64,000 bases of DNA from Actinomyces procaprae (GTDB lineage Bacteria; Actinomycetota; Actinomycetes; Actinomycetales; Actinomycetaceae), in NCBI RefSeq assembly GCF_004798665.1, contig NZ_CP039292.1, positions 1,426,001 through 1,490,000 on the forward strand. Direction: 5' to 3'. Each line of letters opens with the position of its first letter. Positions within the stretch are counted from its first letter, which is position 1. The notes under the pieces were generated by a model. That model worked only from the letters and a program-made list of their open reading frames with translations, made no database searches and was not told where the DNA came from. The translations under genes and the position numbers were made by a program. Positions 1 to 8,663 of the stretch are shown here, piece after piece.

Positions 1-87
1 GTGTCTGGTTCTGGTGCGGGTCAGTTGGTCTACTGGTGGCCCGGGACCCGGGTGCTGGGGCTGGCGCGGTCGCCGGTGACTGCATAG
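1..87 (+). CDS. 3' end of an unidentified gene (partial)
   Basis: Frame 1 is open from the first base to a TAG stop at 85-87 and encodes a short tail rich in Gly, Val and Trp that ends in ARSPVTA. The gene would begin outside the window. The fragment is too short to assign to a family, and with this base composition an open frame of 28 codons can occur by chance, so this is only a possible gene end. Confidence 0.3.
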   Translation: MSGSGAGQLVYWWPGTRVLGLARSPVTA

Positions 88-1095
88 GCCAGGGATGACA
101 GCGCGCGTAATGGAGCGCAGGGGTTGGGTAGCAGGGATGGGGGCCGGCGGGTGACACTACCTGTAGCGTGCGCGACCCCTCAGGCCGGGGCGCCCGAACC
201 CTCAGGCCAGGGCTCCCGCCCCCCCGGGCCGGGGCGCAGCTCCTCGACGCCACCTTCACCGGCCGCACCTGCGAGCATCAGAAGCTCCCTTTGGCGGGAG
301 GTTCATTGAGCCGTTTTCGCCAGGCTCGGCGGCTCGGGGGAGCAGATCGGTGCGATGTTGCGGGAAGACTGAGCCGGGAGTGCGCGCGGTGCAGTGCACG
401 CGGGGGTCCGCACCACCTTGCGCTGGCCTGGACCTCCCCGTCATCAGGCGAACTCTGGACAGCCTGAGGGACCTCCTGGCGAGGGAAGGCGCATTCAAAG
501 AGGGTTCTGCCAGCGCGTAGTTCCCGCATGCTCCCCACGTGCACGCGAAGAAGGCGCGGTTGCCTCGCCGCGTCCGTGGCGCTGTGAAGATTCATCCGGA
601 GCGCTCGCTCTCGCAGCGTTACGTTAATTACGTAAATACAACGTTGCCTTTTTGGTGTGGTCACGCGGTTTTCGGCGTGTCATACATTACTGCGATTTGC
701 GTGATCGGCGTGAGCTCAGCTTGCGCCGATCACGCTGCGCTGACCCTGCTCGGATACGACTACATGGGGCGGTCGGGTGAGCCCGAACCTGCCCTGCTCA
801 ACCGCAGAACAGGGCCCGGCGAAGGGTGTCGAGCCGACCCCCGAGAGCGCCGGAAGCATGCGATTACGCCGACGTCGTCGTCGGGAGTGCCGGTGGCTTG
901 CCAGGGCGGGACGGACCCCGGAGGGCACCCCGGCCGGGGTGCCTGCGGACTAGGTGTGAGTGCACGGAATTGTCGGGACAAAGGCGCTCGCTCGGAGAAT
1001 TCGGCGTGTGAGTGTGCTCACGGATCTGACTCGGCGTCCTAAAGTCGGACCTGAGCGAACGCGGCCCCGATACGGGCGCCGGGCGAGGAGGCCAA
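88..1095. other. Long intergenic region upstream of the oxidoreductase operon
   Basis: About 1 kb without a convincing gene. The open frames here are short, overlap on both strands, lack ribosome binding sites and encode Arg/Pro/Gly-rich low-complexity peptides. A less GC-rich stretch at about 610-700 holds two adjacent 9-bp near-repeats, TTACGTTAA (619-627) and TTACGTAAA (628-636), followed by a perfect 12-bp inverted repeat (699-735). The low-GC stretch is the likeliest place for the promoter and operator of the porG-porA-porB operon, whose 5' leader would then be about 350-400 nt. Confidence 0.5.
699..735. repeat. Perfect 12-bp inverted repeat
   Basis: GCGTGATCGGCG (699-710) is the exact reverse complement of CGCCGATCACGC (724-735), separated by 13 nt. 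No T-run follows, so it is not a textbook terminator. It could be a dyad operator or an RNA hairpin in the leader of the operon that starts at 1096, or a terminator for an upstream gene. Confidence 0.6.
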
Positions 1096-1728
1096 ATGTT
1101 CCAGATCCGAATCCACGGTCGCGGTGGCCAGGGAGTGGTGACTGCGGCAGACCTACTGGCGTACGCCGCCTTCAAGGAGGACCGGTACGCCCAGGCCTTC
1201 CCGTCCTTCGGCTCCGAGCGCACGGGAGCGCCGGTGGTCTCCTACTGCCGGATCGACACCCGACCCATCCGTACCCACGAGCCCGTGCTCGCCCCGGACG
1301 CCGTGATCGTCCAGGACCCCACCCTGCTGGGCGTGATTGACGTCTTCGCCGGTCTGCGAACCGGCGGCTATGCACTCATCAACTCCGCCAAGTCCTTCGA
1401 CGACTTCGACCTGGACCCGGCCACGGTGGCCGCCGTCCCTCCGGAGCACCGCCTGACGGTGCCCGCCACTGACCTGGCCATGGAGCACCTGGGGCGGCCA
1501 CTGCCCAACGCCGTCCTGCTCGGAGCATTCACCGCCGTAACCGACGTCCTCGGCATCGAGTCCCTGTGCGCCGCCATTTCGGACCGCTTCTCGGGAAAGG
1601 TCGGCGAGCGAAACATCGCCGCCGCCCGGGCCGCCCACGAAATCATCGTGGACAAGCTGGCGCGCGAGCCCGCCGACTGCCGAACCCAGACTGACAACAA
1701 CCACGAGGAGGAAGCCGGTGCTGCGTGA
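1096..1728 (+). CDS. porG: 2-oxoacid:ferredoxin oxidoreductase, gamma subunit
   Basis: 210 aa. The N-terminus (MFQIRIHGRGGQGVV) carries the Gly-rich GRGGQG signature of the gamma domain of pyruvate/2-ketoacid:ferredoxin oxidoreductases, followed by AFPSFGSERTGAPV, also typical of this subunit. These cytoplasmic enzymes decarboxylate a 2-oxoacid with CoA to an acyl-CoA and reduce ferredoxin. It is first of a gamma-alpha-beta operon and overlaps the next start by 11 bp. The last residues are charged (DNNHEEEAGAA) and the coding end contains the GAGGAGG ribosome binding site of the alpha gene. The substrate cannot be fixed from sequence; pyruvate is likeliest. Confidence 0.93.
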   Translation: MFQIRIHGRGGQGVVTAADLLAYAAFKEDRYAQAFPSFGSERTGAPVVSYCRIDTRPIRTHEPVLAPDAVIVQDPTLLGVIDVFAGLRTGGYALINSAKSFDDFDLDPATVAAVPPEHRLTVPATDLAMEHLGRPLPNAVLLGAFTAVTDVLGIESLCAAISDRFSGKVGERNIAAARAAHEIIVDKLAREPADCRTQTDNNHEEEAGAA

Positions 1729-2926
1729 AATAGAGGGCTCCAAGGCCGTGGCCGCCGCCGTGGCCGCTTGCCGCCCGGATGTGGTGTGCGCCTATCCGAT
1801 CTCACCGCAGACGCACATCGTGGAGGAACTGTCCCGGCTGGTCAAGGTGGGTGAGCTGGACTCCGAGTACGTCAACGTCGAGTCCGAGTTCGCCGCCCAG
1901 TCCGTCGCCATCGGCGCCAGCGCTGTGGGCGCCCGGGCCTACACGGCCACCGCATCTCAGGGACTGCTGTTCATGGCGGAGGCCGTGTACAACGCCTCCG
2001 GCCTGGGCCTGCCGATCGTCATGACCGTCGCCAACCGCGCCATCGGCGCCCCCATCAATATCTGGAACGACCAGTCCGACACCATGAGCCAGCGCGAGTC
2101 CGGCTGGCTCCAGCTCTTCGCCGCGGACAACCAGGAGGCCGCCGACCTGCACGTTCAGGCCTTCCGCATCGCCGAGGAGCTGAGCCTGCCGGTCATGGTC
2201 TGCATGGACGGCTTCGTCCTCACCCACGGCGTCGAACGCGTGGACGTGCCCGAACAGGAGCAGGTGGACGCCTTCCTGCCCCCGTTCCAGCCCGTCCAGA
2301 GCCTCGACCCGAAGGATCCCGTCACCATCGGCGCGATGGTCGGGCCCGAGGCCTTCACCGAGGTCCGCTACCTGGCACACCGCAAGCAGCAGGCGGCCCT
2401 CGAGGTGGTTGACCGCGTGGGCCGGGAGTTCGCCGCGGCCTTCGGCAGGCAGTCCGGCGGCCTCCTGCACGCCTACCGCACCGAGGGCGCCGAAACCATT
2501 GTCGTTGCGCTGGGGTCGGTGACCGGCACGCTCAAGGACGCCGTCGACACCCTCCGGGACGACGGCGTACCGGTGGGCCTGGTGGCGCTGACCTCCTTCC
2601 GTCCCTTCCCGGAGGCCGCCATGGCGCGTGCGCTGGCCGGGGCCGGGCGGGTGGTGAGCCTGGAGCGCGCCTTCTCCCTGGGGCGCGGCGGCATCGTCGA
2701 GGAGGACCTGCGTCGCGTCCTTTGGAACCGTGCGGGCGAGGTCGCCCTGACCACGGTTGCCGCAGGCCTGGGAGGCCGCGACATTACCGCGGCCTCCCTG
2801 GTGGAGGTACTGCGCCGCGCCGACCGCGGCGAGCTCGCCCCGCTGGAGTTCTTGGACCTGGATGAAGCCACCGTTGCCGCCCACCTGGCGGCCGTCGGCC
2901 CCCGCACGGAAGGAGCAGCATCATGA
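1718..2926 (+). CDS. porA: 2-oxoacid:ferredoxin oxidoreductase, alpha subunit
   Basis: 402 aa, GTG start at 1718 preceded by GAGGAGG (1706-1712). The N-terminal pyrimidine-binding domain has CAYPISPQTHIVEELS and YVNVESEFAAQSVAIGAS, which supply the conserved Glu that activates thiamine diphosphate. Domain II follows from about residue 250 (ETIVVALGSVTGTLKDAVD). Length fits the stand-alone alpha subunits of four-subunit ferredoxin oxidoreductases rather than the fused 1,100-1,200-aa enzyme. It overlaps porG and shares an ATGA junction with porB, so the three are translationally coupled. Confidence 0.94.
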   Translation: MLREIEGSKAVAAAVAACRPDVVCAYPISPQTHIVEELSRLVKVGELDSEYVNVESEFAAQSVAIGASAVGARAYTATASQGLLFMAEAVYNASGLGLPIVMTVANRAIGAPINIWNDQSDTMSQRESGWLQLFAADNQEAADLHVQAFRIAEELSLPVMVCMDGFVLTHGVERVDVPEQEQVDAFLPPFQPVQSLDPKDPVTIGAMVGPEAFTEVRYLAHRKQQAALEVVDRVGREFAAAFGRQSGGLLHAYRTEGAETIVVALGSVTGTLKDAVDTLRDDGVPVGLVALTSFRPFPEAAMARALAGAGRVVSLERAFSLGRGGIVEEDLRRVLWNRAGEVALTTVAAGLGGRDITAASLVEVLRRADRGELAPLEFLDLDEATVAAHLAAVGPRTEGAAS

Positions 2927-4050
2927 CGACGTCGACCACCGCCACCACCGCACCACAGCAGTCGGAGGGTCGGACCCGTTTCTACCAGGTCGGCTCCTTC
3001 GCCGTCGGCAACCGGCTCCTGCCGGAGGTCCGCTCCCTCCAGTCCAGCCGGGAGCGGAACAACACGCTCACCTCCGGGCACCGCGCCTGCCAGGGCTGCG
3101 GGGAGGCCTTGGGCGCCCGCTACGTGCTCGACGCCGCCACGGCGGCGGCCGAGCAGGCCGGAGGCAGCCTGGTCACCGTCAACGCCACCGGCTGCCTGGA
3201 GGTCTTCTCCTCGCCCTACCCCGAGTCCGCCTGGCGCCTGCCCTGGCTGCACTCCCTGTTCGGCAACGCACCCGCCGTCGCCACCGGCGTGGCCGCGGGG
3301 CTGAGGGCCAAGGGGCGTGACGACATCCGGGTGGTCGCCCAGGGCGGCGACGGCGGCACCGTCGACATCGGCTTCGGCTGCCTCTCCGGCATGTTCGAAC
3401 GCGGCGACGACGTCCTCTACGTCTGCTACGACAACCAGGCCTACATGAACACCGGGGTGCAGCGCTCGGGCGCCACCCCACCGGCGGTTCGCACCGCCAC
3501 CACGCAGGCGGTGGGAGACGCCCCGGGCAACGTGTTCGGCCAGGGCAAGGACGTGCCCCGCATCGCCATGGCCCACGAGATCCCCTACGTGGCCACAGCC
3601 ACCGTCGCTGACCTGCACGACCTGGAGCGCAAGGTCGCCTACGCCATGAGCCTGCACGGTCCCCGCTATATCCACGTGTTCGTCCCCTGCCCCCTGGGCT
3701 GGGGGTCGAAGTCCTCCCACACCGTGCGCATCGCCCGCCTGGCAGTGGAGTCGGGGCTCTTCCCGGTCTTCGAGGCCGAGCACGGCGAGGTCACCGGGGT
3801 CAGCCCCATCCGCCGCCAGGTGCCGGTGGAGGACTACCTGGTGCTCCAGCGTCGCTATGCCCACCTGTTCCGACCCACCCGGGACGAGCAGACGATCGCC
3901 CGCATCCAGGCCATCGCCGACCGCAACATTCGTCGCTACGGCCTGCTGGGGCATCCCGATGCGGTCCCTGTCCTGAACGACGAGGTCACGGGCGCCGCCT
4001 CCACCCTGGGGGCACGTGCGGACCTCAACGACGCCCCCAAGGAGGACTGA
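2923..4050 (+). CDS. porB: 2-oxoacid:ferredoxin oxidoreductase, beta subunit (TPP-binding)
   Basis: 375 aa; ATG overlaps the porA stop as ATGA. It has the thiamine-diphosphate domain of the beta subunit: HRACQGCGEALGARY and NATGCLEVFSSPYP supply cluster-liganding cysteines, GGDGGTVDIGFGCLSG holds the GDG Mg/TPP motif, and YDNQAYMNTGVQRSGATPP is characteristic of these enzymes. A further cysteine lies in FVPCPLGW. With PorG and PorA it forms the catalytic core. The downstream gene at 4052 begins 1 nt after this stop and likely supplies the electron outlet. Confidence 0.94.
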   Translation: MTTSTTATTAPQQSEGRTRFYQVGSFAVGNRLLPEVRSLQSSRERNNTLTSGHRACQGCGEALGARYVLDAATAAAEQAGGSLVTVNATGCLEVFSSPYPESAWRLPWLHSLFGNAPAVATGVAAGLRAKGRDDIRVVAQGGDGGTVDIGFGCLSGMFERGDDVLYVCYDNQAYMNTGVQRSGATPPAVRTATTQAVGDAPGNVFGQGKDVPRIAMAHEIPYVATATVADLHDLERKVAYAMSLHGPRYIHVFVPCPLGWGSKSSHTVRIARLAVESGLFPVFEAEHGEVTGVSPIRRQVPVEDYLVLQRRYAHLFRPTRDEQTIARIQAIADRNIRRYGLLGHPDAVPVLNDEVTGAASTLGARADLNDAPKED

Positions 4051-4051
4051 C

Positions 4052-5753
4052 ATGACCACTATTACTGCTCCTGAAGCCGCGTCCGCCGGGGGTGGCGCCG
4101 GAAAGGTCCGTCCCTTCGCCATCACCCTGGCCACGGCCTCCTCCCTGGAGAACAAGACCGGCGCCTGGCGGGTGGAGCGCCCGGTCTACCGCGACTTCCT
4201 CCCGCCCTGCAACGACGCCTGCCCCGCCGGGGAGAACATTCAGAAATGGCTCTATGACGCCGAGGACGGCTCCTACGAGCGGGCCTGGCGCACGCTCATG
4301 CGCGACAACCCGCTGCCCGCCGTCATGGGCCGCGTGTGCTACCACCCCTGTCAGACCGCCTGCAACCGCGGCAAGGTGGACGAGGCCGTCGGCATCAACG
4401 CCGTCGAGCGCTTCCTGGGCGACGAGGCGCTGCGCCAGGGGTGGCAGCCCGACCCGTGCGCGCCGGATACCGGTAAGCACGTGCTGGTGGTCGGGGCCGG
4501 CCCGGCCGGGCTCAGCGCCGCCTACCAGCTGCGCCGGCGCGGACACGCCGTCACCGTCCGCGACGCCGCCCCCAGGGCGGGCGGGATGATGCGGTACGGC
4601 ATCCCCGCCTACCGCCTGCCCCGCGATGTGCTCGACGCCGAGATCGCCCGCATCGAGGGCATGGGGGTCCACTTCATCCTGAACAGCAAGGTCGATAACA
4701 TCACCTCCGATCTGGACTCCGGCGAGTTCGACGCCGTGTTCCTGGCCATCGGCGCCCAGGTCGGGCGGCGCACCTACATTCCGGCCGGTGAAGCCGCCCG
4801 CATCCTCGACGCCGTCACCCTGCTCAAGGACGTGGAGGACGACCGTGAGGCCGGCGACGACGCCGCCGACCAGCTGATGCTGGGGCGGCGCGTGGTGGTT
4901 TACGGCGGTGGCAACACGGCCCTCGACGCCGCCCGCACCGCCAAGCGCCTGGGCGCCGAGGAGGCGATCATCGTCTACCGGCGCACCCGCGACCGCATGC
5001 CCGCCCACGACTCCGAAGTCGTTGAGGCCCTGGAGGAGGGCATCCAGATGCGGTGGCTGTCCACCGTCCAGCACGCCGACGCCGGCAAGCTGCGCATCGA
5101 GAAGATGGAACTGGACGAGACCGGCTTCCCCCAGCCCACCGGTCAGTTCGAGGACCTGGAGGCCGACTCCCTGGTCCTGGCCCTGGGGCAGGAATCCGAC
5201 CTGGGCCTGGTCGACGGGGTGGAGGGGCTGACGATCAAGGACGGTGTGGTGCAGGTCGATGAGCAGTTCATGACCGGCCACCCGGGACTGTTCGCCGGCG
5301 GCGACATGGTGCCCTCCCAGCGCACCGTCACGGTCGGCATCGGACACGGCAAGCAGGCCGCCCGCGCCATCGACGCCTACCTGCGCGGCGAGGTCTACCA
5401 GCACCCGGAGCGTCATCCGTTGGCCCAAATCGGTGCTATCAACGCCTGGTACTACTCCGACGCGCCCCAGCAGGTGCGCGAGCGCCTGGAAGGGGCCCGC
5501 CGCTCCCAGACCTTCGACGAGGTCGTCCAGGGACTCAGCGCGGATGACGCCCCTGTTCGAGGCACGGCGCTGCATGAGCTGCGGCAACTGCTTCGAGTGC
5601 GACAACTGCTTCGGGGTGTGCCCGGACAACGCCGTGATCAAGCTGGAGCCCGGCAAGCGCTACGCCTTCAACTACGACTATTGCAAGGGCTGCGGCATCT
5701 GCGTGGAGGAGTGCCCCTGCGGCGCCATCGAGATGGTCCCGGAGCTGAGCTGA
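4052..5753 (+). pseudogene. GltD-like flavoprotein with C-terminal 2x[4Fe-4S] domain, frameshifted
   Basis: The intended product is about 566 aa. The N-terminus has a Cys-rich cluster-binding region (PPCNDACPAGENIQKW, CYHPCQTACNRGKVDEAVGINAVERF) as in the small subunit of glutamate synthase, then an FAD Rossmann motif (VVGAGPAGLSAAYQLRRRG), an NAD(P) motif (VVYGGGNTALDAARTAKRLG) and a GG-D FAD motif (GLFAGGDMV). The frame breaks in a run of four C at 5550-5553. Dropping one C restores LFEARRCMSCGNCFECDNC and a second CxxCxxC...CP cluster ending in CPCGAIEMVPELS at 5753. Uncorrected, the frame runs to 5848 with an Arg/Leu/Gly-rich nonsense tail. A separate ATG at 5544 could also express the 69-aa ferredoxin domain alone. 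It probably passes electrons between NAD(P)H and the PorGAB ferredoxin site. Confidence 0.82.
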
Positions 5754-5770
5754 CGGCGCCTCGGCCGGCG

Positions 5771-6363
5771 TCAGCCGGGGGTCACGCCCAGGTTCTCGAT
5801 CACCTCGGCGCCGGGCAGGGCGGCAAGCAGGACCCCGGGCACCAGTAGCTTGGAGTGGCGCACGCCGGAGCCGATGAGCATCGTGTCGCGCGCGGCCACC
5901 TGCGCGTCGATCAGCAGCCGCCAGTCGGCGGGCAGGCCGACCGCGGGGTGATGCCGCCGTAGGCCATGCCGCTCATCTCCACGGCCTGCTCCATGGGCAG
6001 GAAGGACGCCTTGCGCACGTCGATGAGCTGCTTGACCAGGTGGTTGACGTCGGCGAAGTCGGTGGCCCGCACCACGCAGGCCGCCAAGCGCCGCTCGCCC
6101 GTGCGCTTACCCGCCACCAGTACGCAGTTACCGGTGGCCTCGGGGTTCAGCGAGTACTCGGCGTTCAGCGCGTCCGTGTCGGACAGGGAGGGGTCGATCT
6201 CCACCACCTGCGCCGCAGCAGCCAGGTCATGCCCCTCCGTGGTGTCGGCGAGGGCCCGTAGCGCTGCCGCCACGGGCGGGGCGAGCAGGTCCGTGCGCTC
6301 CAGGGCGGGCTGCCAGCCGAGCGTCTCGGCGAAGACATCGGCGGGTTCACGCAGTTCGGTCAT
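5771..6363 (-). pseudogene. YbaK/EbsC-family aminoacyl-tRNA deacylase-like protein, frameshifted
   Basis: The start is the ATG at 6363, with GAGAGG upstream at good spacing. Residues 1-142 match the YbaK/ProX fold (ALNAEYSLNPEATGNCVLVAG, DVRKASFLPMEQAVEMSGMAYGGITP). The frame then ends at 5911 after a nonsense tail. On the + strand the break is a run of four G at 5945-5948. One extra base restores AVGLPADWRLLIDAQVAARD and the family-typical IGSGVRHSKLLVPG end, stopping at 5771 (197 aa). Family members hydrolyse mischarged tRNA (Ala- or Cys-tRNAPro type). It is the second single-base homopolymer break within 400 bp. Confidence 0.82.
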
Positions 6364-6600
6364 ACGGCACAACCTCTCAATTCTGGGCGGCGGGAGGAGC
6401 CCTGGCCAGAGGGGAGCTCCGCAGGGAGTCTACGGCGCAGTTGTCCCACAGCGGTGATCAACAGCGGGAATGAACCGGTGCATGTGCGGCGTTGCCACCT
6501 GCGACAACAACCGATCGAGGCACGCGCGCCTCACGAGCACCGCCGCGGACCGGAGGCCCGAGTGGGCATGGGACCGGCACGGGAAGACCGAGGAGAAGTA

Positions 6601-8059
6601 CATGGGCGACACCACCGCCGTCACCGCGTCCCCACAGGTCCAGGAGGTCGATCTACTCGTCGTCGGAGGGGGTAAGGCAGGCAAGTCACTGGCCATGCTG
6701 CGTGCCCGCAAGGGCGACAGCGTAGTCATGGTTGAGCGCGACAAGGTCGGCGGCACCTGCATCAACGTCGCCTGCATCCCCACCAAGACCCTGATCTCCT
6801 CCGCCCGCGTCCTGCACCAGGTCCAGGGTGCGGCCGCCTACGGCGTGTCCCTGCCCGAACTGGGCGCCGACGACTCCAGCTCACGCGACGACACCGCGCT
6901 GCTGACCCGCGCCCGCATCGACATCTCCGCGCTGCGCCGCCGCAAGGAGAGCGTCGTCGGCGGCATGGTGGCGGCCCACGAGACCATGTTCGCCGACTCC
7001 GGGATGGACTTCGTCCGCGGCACCGCGCGCTTCGTGGCCCCGCGCACCGTTGAGGTCACCACCGCCGACGGCGCCGTGCGCCGGGTGCGCGGCAGCCGTG
7101 TCCTGATCAACACCGGCACCACCCCGGCCATCCCCAGTATTCCGGGCCTGGCCGACACCCCCTACTGGACCAGCGAGGACCTGCTCACCCTGCCCGAGCT
7201 GCCCGGGCACCTGCTCATCCTCGGCGGTGGGGTCATCGGCGTGGAGATGGCCTCCCTGATGGGAATGCTGGGTGTGCCCGTCACGCTGCTCCACTCCGGG
7301 GAGCACGTGCTGAACCGGGAGGACGACGACGTCGCCGCCGAGGTCACCGCCGGCCTGAAGGCGCTCAGCGTGGAGGTCCTCACCGGCGCCCGCGTGAGCG
7401 CCGTGCGTTCCTCGGCCCGCTCCGGGCCGGTGGTGGTGCGCACCGAGGACGGCCGCGAGGCCACCGGCTCCCACCTGCTCCTCGCCCTGGGACGGACCCC
7501 GGTCACGGCCGGGCTGGGCCTGGAGGCGGCCGGCGTGGAACTGACCGAGCGGGGCTTCGTGCGCGTCGACGACCACCTGCGCACCACCGCCGACGGTGTC
7601 TATGCGGCCGGAGACGTGGCCGGCACGCCCATGTTCACCCACGCCTCCTGGAACGACTTCCGGGTGCTGCGCGACCTGCTGGACGGCCGCGACGCCTCCA
7701 CCGCCGGACGGGTCATCCCCTGGACCGTGTTTGCCACCCCCGAGCTCGGGCACGTGGGCCTCACCGAGGCCCAGGCACGGGCCGCCGGGCACAACGTGCG
7801 CGTCGCCAAGACCCCCACCGCCGCCGTTCCCCGCGCCAAGACGCTGGGCGCCACCGCCGGCTTCTACAAGGTGATCGTCGACGCCGACACCGACCAGATC
7901 CTCGGCGCCGCCATCATCGGTGACAGTGCCGGAGAGGTCATCACCGCCGTCCAGGTGGCCATGCTCGCGGGCATGCCCTGGCAGCAGCTGCGGGACGCCC
8001 CCATCTCCCACCCGACCATGGGGGAGGGGCTCAACATCGTCCTGGACTCACTGGGCTGA
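6601..8059 (+). CDS. Flavin-dependent NAD(P)-disulfide oxidoreductase (Lpd/MerA-like)
   Basis: 485 aa. ATG 6601 is preceded by GGAGAAG; the frame is open upstream to 6470 but that extension is Cys/Arg-rich and not family-like. It has FAD-binding VVGGGKAGKSLAM, the redox-active pair GGTCINVACIPTK, NAD(P)-binding ILGGGVIGVEMASLMG, the second FAD motif GVYAAGDVAG and a C-terminal dimerisation domain with ISHPTMGEGL, where a conserved His acts as acid/base. It could be a dihydrolipoamide dehydrogenase, mycothione reductase-like or metal reductase enzyme; the sequence does not settle the substrate. It reads divergently from ybaK. Confidence 0.88.
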
Positions 8060-8076
8060 GCCGCACCTCGCGGCCG

Positions 8077-8093
8077 GACGCCGCGGCGGCGTC
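8077..8093 (+). terminator. Small GC hairpin after the disulfide reductase
   Basis: GACGCCG (8077-8083) pairs with CGGCGTC (8087-8093) around a 3-nt loop, 18 bp after the stop at 8059. There is no T-run, which is common for actinobacterial terminators. It could help terminate the upstream gene. Confidence 0.4.
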
Positions 8094-8147
8094 AGGGCCG
8101 GAGAGTGCTGGCGCCCCAGACCCTCCGCGAGCCACAGCCCACACGTT

Positions 8148-8182
8148 CACTGCCCCGCCGCCGGGAGGCCGGCGGGGCAGTG
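8148..8182 (+). repeat. 13-bp perfect hairpin just before the trmL start
   Basis: CACTGCCCCGCCG (8148-8160) is the exact reverse complement of CGGCGGGGCAGTG (8170-8182). The 9-nt loop contains GGGAGG, a Shine-Dalgarno-like string. The stem ends 5 nt before the trmL ATG at 8188. It may be the main terminator of the disulfide reductase gene, or a translational control structure for trmL. Confidence 0.65.
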
Positions 8183-8187
8183 GCAGG

Positions 8188-8655
8188 ATGTCCTGCGTGC
8201 TTCACGTCGTCTTCTTCGAACCCCGCATCCCGGGCAATTCCGGCGCCGCCATCCGCCTGAGCGCCAACACCGGGGCCATGCTGCACCTGGTTGATCCCCT
8301 GTTCGACATGGATGACGCCAAGCTGCGTCGCGCCGGCCTCGACTACCACGACCTGGCCCGCACGCGCGTACACGCCTCCTGGGAGGAGTGCCTGGAGCAG
8401 CTGCCCGGGCGTATCTTCGCCTTCACCGCCCACACCGCCACTCTTTACACCGAGATCGCCTGGCGGGAGGACGACGCGCTGCTCTTCGGCCCCGAACCCA
8501 CCGGCCTGCCCGAGTCGATCATGGAGCACCCGCGCGTCACCGGACGCGCGCGCATCCCCATGCTTCCCGACAGCCGCTCGCTCAACCTGGCCAACTCCGC
8601 CGCCGTCGGCCTCTACGAGGCCTGGCGCAGCCTCGGCTTCCCCGGCGCCGGCTGA
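8188..8655 (+). CDS. trmL: tRNA (cytidine/uridine-34-2'-O)-methyltransferase
   Basis: 155 aa, the usual size for TrmL, a SPOUT-class enzyme that uses S-adenosylmethionine to methylate the wobble ribose of tRNA-Leu. The three SPOUT motifs are visible: the N-terminal EPRIPGNSGAAIRLSANTGA, LLFGPEPTGLPESIM, and IPMLPDSRSLNLANSAAVGLYEAWR, which form the knotted SAM site. The start codon lies 5 nt past a strong hairpin; the GCAGG immediately before it is a poor ribosome binding site. Transcription converges with the SDR gene 8 bp downstream. Confidence 0.93.
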   Translation: MSCVLHVVFFEPRIPGNSGAAIRLSANTGAMLHLVDPLFDMDDAKLRRAGLDYHDLARTRVHASWEECLEQLPGRIFAFTAHTATLYTEIAWREDDALLFGPEPTGLPESIMEHPRVTGRARIPMLPDSRSLNLANSAAVGLYEAWRSLGFPGAG

Positions 8656-8663
8656 CAGGCGCC

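Noticed and set aside
539-1042. 167-codon plus-strand frame in the 5' intergenic region
   Set aside because: No ribosome binding site, Arg/Pro-rich low complexity, covers the low-GC stretch and 12-bp dyad, and overlaps frames on both strands.
2473-5656. Long minus-strand frames opposite porA, porB and the flavoprotein
   Set aside because: Gly/Val/Asp-rich antisense shadows of real genes, typical of very GC-rich DNA; the plus-strand genes have clear family motifs.
6470-6600. Upstream extension of the disulfide reductase
   Set aside because: The ATG at 6601 has a good ribosome binding site and family-typical start; the extension is Cys/Arg-rich and unlike any homologue.
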